Below are positions 42,120-51,070 of a DNA stretch of 64,000 nt, in pieces. Location: the NCBI RefSeq assembly GCF_019396385.1, contig NZ_JAHKRN010000018.1, forward strand, positions 62,001 to 126,000, given 5' to 3'. A program made the translations under genes and the position numbers. The notes beneath the pieces were generated by a model that saw nothing but the letters and a program-made list of their open reading frames with translations, ran no database searches and was not told the DNA's origin. Position 1 is the stretch's first letter, and each line of letters opens with the position of its first letter. This DNA comes from Nonomuraea harbinensis. GTDB taxonomy: Bacteria; Actinomycetota; Actinomycetes; Streptosporangiales; Streptosporangiaceae.

Positions 42120-43751
42120 ATGAGATTTCTCGGCATCAACGCGATCTTCCATGACCCCGCGGCGGCCCTGGTCGTGGACGGGAAGGTGGTCGCCGCCGCG
42201 GAGGAGGAGCGGTTCAACCGGCGCAAGCACGGCAAGCGCCCGCTTCCGTTCTCCGCCTGGGAACTGCCGGAGCAGGCGGCCGCCTGGTGCCTGCGGGAGG
42301 CGGGCATCGGCCCCGAGGACGTCGACGCGGTGGCCTACTCCTACGATCCCGCCCTGGTCGAGCAGCGACCGGACGGCGACTGGGAGGACCTGCGCACCCG
42401 CTACGCGGTACGCGCCCCGCTGTTCCTGTCCACGGCGCTGCCGGGACTGGACGCGGCGCGGGTGCGGTTCGTGCCGCACCACATCGCGCACGCCGCCTCG
42501 GCGGGGCTGGCCTCGCCCTGGCGCGACTGCGCGGTGCTCGTGTGCGACGGCCGCGGCGAGAACGTCTCCCACCTGGCCGGCCGCTACACCGGCGGCGAGC
42601 TGGAGGTGCTGGCCGCCCAGCCGCTGCCGCACTCGCTCGGGCTGATGTACGAGGACGTGACCGAGCACCTGGGATTCCTGCGCTCCTGCGACGAGTACAA
42701 GGTGATGGCGCTCGCCTCGTACGGGCGGCCGCGGTTCCTGGAGGAGCTGCGCGAGCTCGTCTACGCGACGGGCGACGGGGGCTTCCACGTGACGCCGATC
42801 GAGTGGGGCGGGTACGCCAAGGCGCTGCGGAAGGGCGAGCCGTGGACGGACGACCACGCCGACCTGGCGGCCAGCGTGCAGGCCCGGCTCGAAGAGGTGC
42901 TGCTCGACCTGGCCCGCTGGCTGCACGAGCGGACCGGCGAGCGGCGGCTGGCCCTGGCCGGCGGGGTCGCGCTGAACTGCGTGGCCAACACCCGGCTGCT
43001 GGCCGAGGGGCCGTTCGACGAGGTGTGGGTGCAGCCGGCCGCCGGCGACTCCGGCACCGCGCTGGGCGGGGCGCTGCACCTGGCCCAGGTGCACGGGGAG
43101 CCGGCCGCCCCGATGAGCACCGCGGCGCTCGGCCGCGGCTTCACCGACGAGGAGCTCGGGGCTTGGCTGGACGTGGCCCGCGTGCCGTACACGCGCCCCG
43201 CCGACCTGGCAGCGGCGGTGGCGGACGAGCTGGCCGCCGACCGGCTCGTCGCCTGGTTCCAGGGGCGGTCGGAGTACGGGCCGCGGGCGCTCGGGCACCG
43301 CTCGCTGCTGGCCCACCCGGGGCACGCGGCCAACACCGAGCGGCTCAACGACGTCAAGGGGCGCGAGCAGTTCCGGCCGATCGCGCCCATGGTGCTGGAG
43401 GACCGGGCCGCCGCCGTCTTCGGCCGGGGGCCGGTGCCGTCGCCGTACATGCTGTTCGTGCACGACGTGCTCCCCGGCTGGCGTGAGCGGGTCCCCGCCG
43501 TGGTGCACGTGGACGGGACCGCCCGGGTCCAGACCGTCTCCCCCGCCGCCGAGCCGCTGATGGCGCGGGTGCTGGCCGAGTTCGAGGCGCGGACCGGGCT
43601 GCCCGTCGTGGTCAACACGAGCCTCAACACCGCCGGGCGGCCCATGGTGGACGACCCGCGTGACGCGCTGGAGTGCTTCGGGTCCTCGCCGGTGGAGGTG
43701 CTGGCCCTGGGGCCCTACCTGATACGGCGGGGGGAGGTGTTCGCGTCGTGA
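42120..43751 (+). CDS. sugar O-carbamoyltransferase (NodU/CmcH type)
   Basis: A 543-residue carbamoyltransferase. The N-terminal Kae1-like domain (MRFLGINAIFHDPAAALVVD) carries the metal-binding HHIAHAAS and LVCDGRGEN. The C-terminal YrdC-like region has GRSEYGPRALGHRSLLA, then REQFRPIAPMVL and PVVVNTSLNTAGRPMVDDP. These enzymes make carbamoyl-adenylate from carbamoyl phosphate and ATP and transfer carbamoyl to a hydroxyl of a sugar or antibiotic. Here the likely acceptor is a heptose or the finished glycan. It leads the rightward arm and overlaps the next gene by GTGA. Confidence 0.94.
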   Translation: MRFLGINAIFHDPAAALVVDGKVVAAAEEERFNRRKHGKRPLPFSAWELPEQAAAWCLREAGIGPEDVDAVAYSYDPALVEQRPDGDWEDLRTRYAVRAPLFLSTALPGLDAARVRFVPHHIAHAASAGLASPWRDCAVLVCDGRGENVSHLAGRYTGGELEVLAAQPLPHSLGLMYEDVTEHLGFLRSCDEYKVMALASYGRPRFLEELRELVYATGDGGFHVTPIEWGGYAKALRKGEPWTDDHADLAASVQARLEEVLLDLARWLHERTGERRLALAGGVALNCVANTRLLAEGPFDEVWVQPAAGDSGTALGGALHLAQVHGEPAAPMSTAALGRGFTDEELGAWLDVARVPYTRPADLAAAVADELAADRLVAWFQGRSEYGPRALGHRSLLAHPGHAANTERLNDVKGREQFRPIAPMVLEDRAAAVFGRGPVPSPYMLFVHDVLPGWRERVPAVVHVDGTARVQTVSPAAEPLMARVLAEFEARTGLPVVVNTSLNTAGRPMVDDPRDALECFGSSPVEVLALGPYLIRRGEVFAS

Positions 43752-44719
43752 TCACGGTGGTGATCCCCACGATCGGGCGGCCGAGCCTGCGCGCCACGCT
43801 GGCCGCGCTGGCGGACGTCCCGGTCGTGGTGGCCGACGACCGGCCGGGCGCCGCCGAGCCGCTGGAGGTGCCCGGTGGCGTACGGGTCGTGCGCTCGGGC
43901 GGGCGCGGGCCCGCGGCGGCGCGCAACGCCGGCTGGCGGGCGGCGGACACGCCGTGGGTGGCGTTCCTGGACGACGACGTGGTGCCGTCGCCCGGCTGGG
44001 CGCGCGCGGTCTGGAAGGACCTGGTGGACCTGCCGGAGGACGTGGGGGGCAGCCAGGGGCGGATCACGGTGCCGCTGCCGTCCGGGCGACGGCCCACCGA
44101 CGGCGAGCGGCACACCGCCGGGCTGGTGGACGCCGACTGGCCGACGGCCGACATGGCCTACCGGCGCTCGGTGCTGGAGCGGGTGGGCGGCTTCGACGAG
44201 CGGTTCCCGCGCGCCTACCGGGAGGACGCCGATTTGGCCCTGCGCGTGCGGCGGGCCGGTTACCGGCTGGTCAAGGGTGCGCGGGTGACGGTGCACCCGG
44301 TGCGCGACGACGGTTTCTGGGCCAGCGTCAGGTTCCAGCGCGGCAACGCCGACGACGCCCTGATGCGCCGCCTGCACGGGCCGGCCTGGCGCGCGGCGAT
44401 CGGCGTCCGGGGCCGCCTGCGCCGCCACGCCCTCACGACGGCCTTCGCCGCCGCCGCTCTCGCCCTGGGCACCGCCTACAGCCTGACCGCTCACCAGGCC
44501 GCCTTCTCTCGTTGGAGGCGCGTCAGAGGGCCGGTCGAGGCCGGGGCCTGGCTGGCGGGGGCGGGGTGGGTGCTCATGACCGGGGAGTTCGTGTGGGCCC
44601 GGGTGCGGCCGGGGCCGCGGAGCCCCGGCGAGGTGGCGCGGATGGCCGTCACCGGCGTGCTGATCCCACCGGTGGCCTGCTGGCACCGGCTCAGGGGGGA
44701 ATGGGAGGTGCGGCGATGA
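43748..44719 (+). CDS. GT2 family glycosyltransferase with C-terminal membrane segments
   Basis: A 323-residue GT-A enzyme. ITVVIPTIGRPSLRATLAAL, AARNAGWRAADTPWVAFLDD followed by DV (the DxD-type metal site), and GGFDERFPRAYREDADLALR (catalytic ED region) are all present. Two hydrophobic stretches follow, about residues 235-255 and 272-295, so the protein probably works at the membrane face, consistent with glycan assembly on a lipid. Coupled by GTGA upstream and ATGA downstream. Confidence 0.92.
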   Translation: MITVVIPTIGRPSLRATLAALADVPVVVADDRPGAAEPLEVPGGVRVVRSGGRGPAAARNAGWRAADTPWVAFLDDDVVPSPGWARAVWKDLVDLPEDVGGSQGRITVPLPSGRRPTDGERHTAGLVDADWPTADMAYRRSVLERVGGFDERFPRAYREDADLALRVRRAGYRLVKGARVTVHPVRDDGFWASVRFQRGNADDALMRRLHGPAWRAAIGVRGRLRRHALTTAFAAAALALGTAYSLTAHQAAFSRWRRVRGPVEAGAWLAGAGWVLMTGEFVWARVRPGPRSPGEVARMAVTGVLIPPVACWHRLRGEWEVRR

Positions 44720-45750
44720 GCGCTCCGCGGGTGCTCGTGGCGCGGCTCGACGACGCCGGGGACGTGCTGCTGGCCGGCCCCGCCGTGCGGGCCGTGCGCG
44801 GGCGGGCGGGCGAGGTCGTCTTCCTGGCCGGCCCCCATGGCAGCGCGGCCGCGGGGCTGCTGCCCGGGGTGGACCGGGTGGTGGAGTGGCGGGCGCCGTG
44901 GATCATGAGCGAGCCGCCGCCCGTGACGCGGTCCGGGGTGGACGCGCTCGTCCGGGAGGTACGGGGCTGCGAAGAGGCGCTGATCCTGACCTCGTTCCAC
45001 CAGTCGGCGCTGCCGCTGGCCCTGCTGCTGAGGCTGGCAGGGGTACGGCGGATCGCCGCCATCAGCGACGACTACCCGGGCTCGCTGCTCGACGTGCGCC
45101 ACCGGGTCGACGAGAGCGTCGACGTGCCGGAGGCGGAGCGGATGCTGGCGCTGGCCCGCGCCGCCGGGTTCGAGCTGCCGCCCGGCGACGACGGCAGACT
45201 CGCAGTTCGACAGCCACTTCCGGATATCGGCCGAGAAACAGGGCAATTGCTCAATGTCGGCGGCGTTGCCGACAAAGGCGCGTATGTCGTGGTGCACCCG
45301 GGGACCTCCGCTCCCGCCCGGACCTGGCCCGCAGAGAGGCATCGCCAGACCGTACGAGAGCTGGTCCACGACGGGCACCAGGTCGTGGTCACCGGCAAGG
45401 AACGCGATCTCACCGCCTTCGTCGCCGGCGAGGACGCCGTGGACCTCGGCGGGCGGACTTCGTTCGCCGAACTCGCGGCCGTCCTCCAGCGTGCCGGGGT
45501 GCTCGTGGCGGGCAACACCGGCCCGGCACACCTGGCGGCGGCGGTCGGCACGCCGGTGGTCAGCCTGTTCGCCCCTGTCGTTCCCGCCGAGCGGTGGGCC
45601 CCGTACGGCGTGCCCATGGTGCTGCTCGGTGACCAGCACGCGCCCTGCCGGGCGAGCAGGGCGCGCGTCTGCCCGGTCCCCGGGCACCCGTGCCTGTCGC
45701 AGGTGACGAGTGAGCAGGTGGTCAAGGCAGTGAGGGAGCTGACGCAGTGA
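44716..45750 (+). CDS. GT9 (ADP-heptosyltransferase-like) protein 1
   Basis: A 344-residue GT-B enzyme of the GT9 family, which includes LPS heptosyltransferases WaaC/WaaF. The N-terminal VLVARLDDAGDVLLAGPAVR and the C-terminal VVVHPGTSAPARTWPAERH followed by VLVAGNTGPAHLAAAVGTPV and VSLFAP are the family marks, the latter contacting ADP-heptose. It is coupled on both sides (ATGA, GTGA). A patch at about 45190-45290 uses rarer codons (AGA, CGA, TTG, AAT), possibly a recombination scar. Confidence 0.92.
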   Translation: MSAPRVLVARLDDAGDVLLAGPAVRAVRGRAGEVVFLAGPHGSAAAGLLPGVDRVVEWRAPWIMSEPPPVTRSGVDALVREVRGCEEALILTSFHQSALPLALLLRLAGVRRIAAISDDYPGSLLDVRHRVDESVDVPEAERMLALARAAGFELPPGDDGRLAVRQPLPDIGRETGQLLNVGGVADKGAYVVVHPGTSAPARTWPAERHRQTVRELVHDGHQVVVTGKERDLTAFVAGEDAVDLGGRTSFAELAAVLQRAGVLVAGNTGPAHLAAAVGTPVVSLFAPVVPAERWAPYGVPMVLLGDQHAPCRASRARVCPVPGHPCLSQVTSEQVVKAVRELTQ

Positions 45751-46934
45751 AGATCGATCTCATCTCGGAGCACGCCGACCCGCTCGCCGCGATCGGCGGC
45801 GTGGACTCCGGCGGTCAGAACGTGTACGTGGCCGCGCTGGCCACCGCGCTGGCCGCGCGCGGCCACTCGATCGTCGTGCACACCCGTCGCTCCCACGCCG
45901 CCCAGCCCTCGTCGGTGCGGCTCTCCCCCCGCATCACCGTCGAGTACGTGCCGGCGGGCCCGGCGGCCCCGGTGCCGAAGGACGAGCTTCCCCCGTACAT
46001 GCCGGAGTTCACCGACCGGCTGGCCGGCCGCTGGGCGCTGCGCGCCCCCGACGTGGCACACGCGCACTTCTGGATGAGCGGGCAGGCGGCGCTGCAGGCG
46101 GCGGACGGGTTCCCGGTGGTGCAGACGTTCCACGCGCTCGGCACGGTGAAGCGGCGCTGGCAGGGCGGCGCCGACACCAGCCCCGCGCACCGCGTGGCCA
46201 CCGAGCGGGCCATCGGCCGGCGCGCGGACGCGGTGCTGGCGACCTGCGGCGACGAGGTCACGGAGCTCGTCGCGATGGGCGTGCCCGAACGGCGGATCAC
46301 GGTCGTGCCGTGCGGCGTCGACCTGGAGACGTTCTGCCCGGACGGGCCGGTGGCGCCGCGCACGGAGGGGCCGATGGTGCTCAGCATCGGCCGGCTGGTG
46401 CCGCGCAAGGGCGTCGACACGGTGATCGCGGCGTTGCGCCGGCTGCCCGGCGCCGAGCTGGTCATCGCGGGCGGGCGGACCGACGACGAGGAGGCGGTGC
46501 GGCTGCGCGAGCTGGCCGAGGGCTACGGGCTGGCGGACCGGGTGCACGTGATCGGCAGCGTGCCGCGCGAGCACGTCCCGGCGCTCATGCGCGCGGCCGA
46601 CGTGCTGGTCACCGTGCCGTGGTACGAGCCGTTCGGCCTGGTGCCCGTGGAGGCGATGGCGTGCGGCGTGCCGGTCGTGGCGTCGGCGGTCGGCGGCCAC
46701 CTGGACACCGTGGCCGGATGCGGGCTGCTGGTGCCGCCGCGAAGGCCGAGGGCGCTCGCCAGGGCGCTGAAGGAGGTGCTCGGCAGACCGGACATGCGCC
46801 GGGAGATCGGCGGGGCCGGCGCCCGCCGGGCCCGGGAACGGTACGGCTGGCCGCGCATCGCCGAGCAGACCGAGGCCGTGTACACGCAGGTGATCGATGG
46901 ACAGCCGCGCCGTCTCGCCGCGCTGGGGGGGTAA
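45747..46934 (+). CDS. GT4 family glycosyltransferase
   Basis: A 395-residue retaining GT-B glycosyltransferase. The glycine loop IGGVDSGGQNVYVAALATAL resembles sucrose-phosphate-synthase-like and MshA-like enzymes. The donor-binding half has VLSIGRLVPRKGVDTVIAAL and PWYEPFGLVPVEAMACGVPV (EPFG-x4-E motif). The GTG start overlaps the previous stop in GTGA. The donor and product are unknown; context suggests it extends the heptose-containing glycan. Confidence 0.93.
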   Translation: MKIDLISEHADPLAAIGGVDSGGQNVYVAALATALAARGHSIVVHTRRSHAAQPSSVRLSPRITVEYVPAGPAAPVPKDELPPYMPEFTDRLAGRWALRAPDVAHAHFWMSGQAALQAADGFPVVQTFHALGTVKRRWQGGADTSPAHRVATERAIGRRADAVLATCGDEVTELVAMGVPERRITVVPCGVDLETFCPDGPVAPRTEGPMVLSIGRLVPRKGVDTVIAALRRLPGAELVIAGGRTDDEEAVRLRELAEGYGLADRVHVIGSVPREHVPALMRAADVLVTVPWYEPFGLVPVEAMACGVPVVASAVGGHLDTVAGCGLLVPPRRPRALARALKEVLGRPDMRREIGGAGARRARERYGWPRIAEQTEAVYTQVIDGQPRRLAALGG

Positions 46935-46936
46935 TC

Positions 46937-47485
46937 ATGGACGCGCATCTGGAGAAGCTCCGCACGGCCCTGACCAGGGTCGACGACCACGCCACCACGA
47001 TCCGCGCCTGGGGCGGCAAGCTCGGGGGCGTGCTCGCGGCCGGGGGCAGGCTGCTGGCCTGCGGCAACGGCGGGTCGGCGGCCGAGGCCCAGCACCTGAC
47101 GGCCGAGCTGGTCGGGCGGTTCCGCGCCGACCGGTCGCCGTACGCGGCGATCCCGCTGCACGCCGACACCTCGTCGCTCACCGCGATCGCCAACGACTTC
47201 GGCGCGGACGAGATCTACGCCCGCCAGGTGCACGCGCACGGCCGTCCGGGCGACGTGCTGGTCTGCCTGTCGACCAGCGGCCGCAGCGCCAACGTGCTGG
47301 CCGCGGCGCGGGCCGCCCAGGAGCGCGGAATCCTGTCGTGGGCGCTGACCGGGCCCGCGCCGAACCCGCTCGCCGACCTGTGCGACGACGCGGTCGCCGT
47401 GCCCGCCGACGAGACGGCCACGGTGCAGGAGGTGCACCTCGCCATGATCCACATGCTCTGCGACGCGGCCGAGGAGGCCCTGTGA
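46937..47485 (+). CDS. gmhA: sedoheptulose 7-phosphate isomerase
   Basis: A 182-residue SIS-domain isomerase that turns sedoheptulose 7-phosphate into D-glycero-D-manno-heptose 7-phosphate, the first step to ADP-heptose. CGNGGSAAEAQHLTAELVGR holds the phosphate-binding serine and active-site Glu/His. STSGRSANVLAAARAAQERG and VQEVHLAMIHMLCD (catalytic Glu/His) follow. Length is normal. It starts two bases after the GT4 gene ends and is coupled (GTGA) to the HldE-like gene. Confidence 0.95.
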   Translation: MDAHLEKLRTALTRVDDHATTIRAWGGKLGGVLAAGGRLLACGNGGSAAEAQHLTAELVGRFRADRSPYAAIPLHADTSSLTAIANDFGADEIYARQVHAHGRPGDVLVCLSTSGRSANVLAAARAAQERGILSWALTGPAPNPLADLCDDAVAVPADETATVQEVHLAMIHMLCDAAEEAL

Positions 47486-49533
47486 CGGATCCACGGCGGG
47501 ACCGGGACGTCCATCGCGGTCCCCCGCCGCCGGGTCCGCTGGTGGTGATCGGCGACACGCTGCTGGACGTGGACGTCGACGGCGAAGCCGTGCGGCTCTG
47601 CCCGGACGCGCCGGTGCCGGTGGTCGACGTGACCGCCGAGCACGCCCGTCCCGGCGGGGCGGGGCTGGCGGCGCTGCTCGCCGCCCGTGACGGCGCCGAC
47701 GTGGTGCTGATCACCGCGATCGGCGACGACCCGGCTGGGCGCCGCCTGTGCGGGCTGCTGTCGGCCGAACTGGAGCTGGTACGCCTCCCGCTGCGGGGCG
47801 AGACCGTACGCAAGACCCGCGTACGAGCCGGAGGCCAGACACTCCTGCGCCTGGACACCGGCGACGGAACCGCCCCACCCTTCCCAGAAGCGCCCACGAC
47901 CGGACCCGCCCACCAGGACGAACCGCAAGAAGCCCCCGAGACCAGGGACCCGCACTCTGACCACTTCGACCACCACGCCCGACCCGCCGACGACCACACA
48001 CCCGCCACAGATCAAACCCCACAAGACACAGACAGCCGCACCATCGCCGCAGGCGAACATCCGCAGCACGCGAACGTGACCACCTCCGACCCGCAGAAGC
48101 CGGAACCGAACCCAACCGCCGCCAACGGAAACGCCCGCGACGCGGACGTGACCGCCGCAGGCGGAAACACGACCACCGACCCACACACCCCGGAGCCGGA
48201 CCCAATTCTCGCGAAGGGAAACGCCCGCGACGCGGACGTGATCGTCACAGGCGGAAACACGACCGCCGACCGACACACCCGGGAAGGGGGCCCAACCGCC
48301 ACCGACAGAAGCGTGCGCGACACCGAACTGACCGCCGCAAGCGGAAGCGGGAGTGCCGCCAGCCCACACACGCCGGAATCGGACCCAACCGCCGCTAAGG
48401 GAAACACGCGCGACACGGACGTGACCGCCGCAGGCGGGAGCGTCAGTGGTGCCGAACGACACATGGGGGAGTTGGGGCCGGATGCCGGTGTCCAGGGCGT
48501 GACTGCCGGGGGCGTGGATACGGCCGTCGTGGGGGGACATTTGGCCGCTGGGGATGGGTATGCGCGGGCGGTTGAGGTGGTTGCCGGGGCGGGGGCGGTG
48601 CTGGTGGCGGATTACGGCCGGGGGGTGGCGGCGGTGGCGCGGGAGCTGCTGCGCGGCTGTGCGGCGCCTGTGGTGTGGGATCCGCACCCGAGAGGCGTCA
48701 GGCCGCCAGGGGGATGCGCGCTGATCACGCCGAGCGAGGCCGAGGCCAGGTTGCTGTGCCCGGGCGAGTTCCCGGGCGCCGACCGGGCGGCGCGCGCCAT
48801 CCGGGAGGAGCTGGACGCCGGCGCGGTCGTGGTCACCCGGGGCGCCGGGGGCGCGTCCCTGGCGCTGGCCGACGGCACGATGCTCAAGATCCCGGCGCCG
48901 GTCCGGGCGAGCGGCCAGGACCCGTGCGGCGCGGGAGACAGGCTGGCCGGGGCCGCGGCGCTCGCGATGCGGGCCGGGGCCGGCGTGGCGGAGGCGGTGA
49001 TCACGGGCGTCGGCGAGGCCTCGCGGTTCGTCGCCGGCGGCGGCGCGGCCGCCGTCCGCGTCCAGGAGCAGGAGCTGGGCGACCGGCCGCGCACCGCCGT
49101 CGAGGTGGCCGAGCTGGTCCGGGCGTCCGGTGGCCGGCTGATCGCCACCGGCGGCTGCTTCGACCTGCTGCACGCCGGGCACGTCAGCCTGCTGCGGCGG
49201 GCCCGCGCGCTCGGCGACGCGCTGGTCGTGTGCGTCAACTCCGACGAGTCCGTGCGCAGGCTCAAGGGCCCGTCGCGCCCGATCGTGGACGTGACCGACC
49301 GGGTCGAGGTCCTGCGCGCGCTGAGCTGCGTGGACGCGGTGCTGGTGTTCGACGAGGGCACCCCGGTCCGCGCGATCGAGCTGCTCCGCCCCGACGTGTG
49401 GGTGAAGGGCGGCGACTACGAGGGCGGCACGCTGCCCGAATCCGAGGTCCTGGCCGGCATCGGCGCCGAGACGGTGGTGCTGGACCTGCTGCCGGGACGT
49501 TCGACAACCAATCTGATCAAGGAGATCCGATGA
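47482..49533 (+). CDS. hldE: bifunctional heptose kinase/adenylyltransferase with repeat insertion
   Basis: A 683-residue HldE-like enzyme, about 200 residues longer than the usual ~475. The PfkB kinase domain begins LVVIGDTLLDVDVDGEAVRL and runs to KTRVRAGGQTLLRLD (residue 125). It resumes at about residue 359 with VLVADYGRG, then LITPSEAEA, VVVTRGAGGASL and CGAGDRLAG with the catalytic Asp. The adenylyltransferase domain follows (IATGGCFDLLHAGHVSLLRR; CVNSDESVRRLKGPSRPI). The intervening ~210 residues replace a loop of about 20 residues in E. coli HldE and are low-complexity with four ~30-residue repeats. It should phosphorylate heptose 7-phosphate at O1 and, after GmhB, add AMP to give ADP-heptose. 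Confidence 0.9.
   Translation: MTDPRRDRDVHRGPPPPGPLVVIGDTLLDVDVDGEAVRLCPDAPVPVVDVTAEHARPGGAGLAALLAARDGADVVLITAIGDDPAGRRLCGLLSAELELVRLPLRGETVRKTRVRAGGQTLLRLDTGDGTAPPFPEAPTTGPAHQDEPQEAPETRDPHSDHFDHHARPADDHTPATDQTPQDTDSRTIAAGEHPQHANVTTSDPQKPEPNPTAANGNARDADVTAAGGNTTTDPHTPEPDPILAKGNARDADVIVTGGNTTADRHTREGGPTATDRSVRDTELTAASGSGSAASPHTPESDPTAAKGNTRDTDVTAAGGSVSGAERHMGELGPDAGVQGVTAGGVDTAVVGGHLAAGDGYARAVEVVAGAGAVLVADYGRGVAAVARELLRGCAAPVVWDPHPRGVRPPGGCALITPSEAEARLLCPGEFPGADRAARAIREELDAGAVVVTRGAGGASLALADGTMLKIPAPVRASGQDPCGAGDRLAGAAALAMRAGAGVAEAVITGVGEASRFVAGGGAAAVRVQEQELGDRPRTAVEVAELVRASGGRLIATGGCFDLLHAGHVSLLRRARALGDALVVCVNSDESVRRLKGPSRPIVDVTDRVEVLRALSCVDAVLVFDEGTPVRAIELLRPDVWVKGGDYEGGTLPESEVLAGIGAETVVLDLLPGRSTTNLIKEIR
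48088..48453 (+). repeat. four tandem 90-93 bp repeats inside hldE
   Basis: Units begin at residues 203, 233, 263 and 294, with a degraded fifth from 325. Approximate 30-residue consensus, in two parts: DPHTPEPDPTAAKGNARDAD then VTAAGGNTTA. The second and third joins are 30 residues and the next two 31, all in frame. The coding strand is A- and C-rich and G-poor against its flanks. Upstream residues 126-202 are Asp/His/Pro/Thr-rich without a clear period. Confidence 0.88.
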
Positions 49534-50204
49534 ACGTACTGATCACGGGGGGCGCCTCGGGCCTCGGCCTGGCCACCGCGGAAGCGGTCGAGAAGGAGGG
49601 CTGGCGATCGTTCGTCGTCGACGTCCGCGAGCCGAGCCAGCGCTTCGAGCACGCCACCGCGGACCTGGCCGATCGGGAGCAGGCCGAGCGCGCGGTCCGC
49701 GAGCTGGCCGAGCGGGCCGGCGGGCTGGACGCGGTCGTCACCGCGGCCGGCATCGACCGGTGCGGGCGGCTGGAGGACGTGCCCGCCGACGACTGGGAGC
49801 AGGTAATCAAGGTCAACCTGCTCGGCACGGCCTCCGTCGTGCGGGCCGCGCTCCCGTACCTGAAGAGGTCCCGCGGCCGGATCGTCACCTGCGCGTCCAC
49901 GCTCGGGCTGCGCCCGCTGAGCGACGCCTCGGCCTACAGCGCGTCGAAGTTCGGCGTGGTCGGGCTGACCCGGGCGCTGGCGGTCGAGCTGCGCGGCGAG
50001 GTGGGGGTCACCCTGCTGGTGCCGGGCGGCATGCGGACGGGCTTCTTCGACGGCCGGCCCGAGCAGTACAAGCCCGGCCCGGAAGCGGGGCTGAACGACC
50101 CCGCGGACGTCGCCCAGGCGATCGTGTTCGCGCTGGGCAGGCCGGTCGGCTGCGAGATCAGGGAACTCGTCGTCTGCCCGGACACGGAGACATCATGGCC
50201 CTAG
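49530..50204 (+). CDS. short-chain dehydrogenase/reductase
   Basis: A 224-residue classical SDR. NAD(P)-binding GGASGLGLA, the NNAG-equivalent TAAGID, and the catalytic Ser (TCASTLG), Tyr and Lys in YSASKFG are present. It overlaps the HldE stop (ATGA) and the next gene by 10 bases. It may oxidise or reduce a sugar or sugar-nucleotide in the pathway, possibly the ADP-heptose, since no HldD-type epimerase is present; this is inference. Confidence 0.9.
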   Translation: MNVLITGGASGLGLATAEAVEKEGWRSFVVDVREPSQRFEHATADLADREQAERAVRELAERAGGLDAVVTAAGIDRCGRLEDVPADDWEQVIKVNLLGTASVVRAALPYLKRSRGRIVTCASTLGLRPLSDASAYSASKFGVVGLTRALAVELRGEVGVTLLVPGGMRTGFFDGRPEQYKPGPEAGLNDPADVAQAIVFALGRPVGCEIRELVVCPDTETSWP

Positions 50205-51070
50205 AACTCCTGGTGCTGCGCGGGCTGGGGCTGGGCGACCTGCTCACCGCCGTGCCCGCGCTGCGCGCGCTGCGCCAGGCGCATCCGGAGCACCGGATCA
50301 CGCTCGCCACCCCGGCCTATCTCGGCCCGCTGCTGCCGTTCACCGGCGCGGTGGACGAACAGATCGACGTGTCCGGGCCCGGCCCGGTGCCGTTCGAGCG
50401 GCCGGACCTGGCGGTCAACCTGCACGGCCGGGGCCCGCAGAGCATCGAGGCGCTGCGCCGTACCGAGCCGGGACGGCTGATCAGCTACGAGACCGGCCCG
50501 CCGTGGCAGGACGGCGTGCACGAGGTGCGGCGCTGGTGCGACCTGCTGAGGTGGTACGGCATCCCGGCCGACCCGCAGGACCTGACGCTCGGCGTCTCCG
50601 ACCGTACGGGGCCGGCGATCGTGCATCCCGGCGCCGCCTATCCGGCCAGGCGCTGGCCGCCGGAGCGGTTCGCGAAGGTGGCGGCGCTGCTGGACGACGA
50701 CGTGGTCGTCACCGGCAGCGCCGAGGAGGCCGGGCTGGCCAGGAGGGTGGCCGAGCTGGCCGGGCTGCCGGCGGATCGGGTGCTCGCCGGCCGCACCGAC
50801 CTGGCCGAGCTGATCGAGCTGGTGAGCAGGGCGCGCCTGGTGGTGTGCGGCGACACCGGCGTGGGCCATCTGGCGACCGCGTTCTGCGTGCCGTCGGTGG
50901 TGCTGTTCGGGCCGGTCTCCCCGGCGCAGTGGGGGCCGCCGCCCGGGTGGCGGCACGTGGCGCTGTGGGCGGGCAGCCGGGGGGACCCGCACGGCGACCA
51001 GCCGGACCCGGGCCTGCTGAAGATCGAGGTAGCCGAGGTCGTCGACGCCGCGATGGAGGTCACGTCATGA
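50195..51070 (+). CDS. GT9 (ADP-heptosyltransferase-like) protein 2
   Basis: A 291-residue GT9 family enzyme, compact relative to WaaC/WaaF. VLRGLGLGDLLTAVPALRAL is the N-terminal signature; PAIVHPGAAYPARRWPPERF and VVCGDTGVGHLATAFCVPSV followed by VLFGPVSP are the ADP-heptose-binding blocks. With the GT9 at 44716 it suggests at least two heptose residues, or one heptose plus a related sugar, in the product. The ATG 50195 start overlaps the SDR stop. Confidence 0.92.
   Translation: MALELLVLRGLGLGDLLTAVPALRALRQAHPEHRITLATPAYLGPLLPFTGAVDEQIDVSGPGPVPFERPDLAVNLHGRGPQSIEALRRTEPGRLISYETGPPWQDGVHEVRRWCDLLRWYGIPADPQDLTLGVSDRTGPAIVHPGAAYPARRWPPERFAKVAALLDDDVVVTGSAEEAGLARRVAELAGLPADRVLAGRTDLAELIELVSRARLVVCGDTGVGHLATAFCVPSVVLFGPVSPAQWGPPPGWRHVALWAGSRGDPHGDQPDPGLLKIEVAEVVDAAMEVTS

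Noticed and set aside
47215..49182. Minus-strand frame of 655 codons opposite hldE, Gly/Val-rich
   Set aside because: It covers the repeat insertion and looks repetitive, but has no start signal; the sense strand has intact kinase and transferase motifs on both sides.
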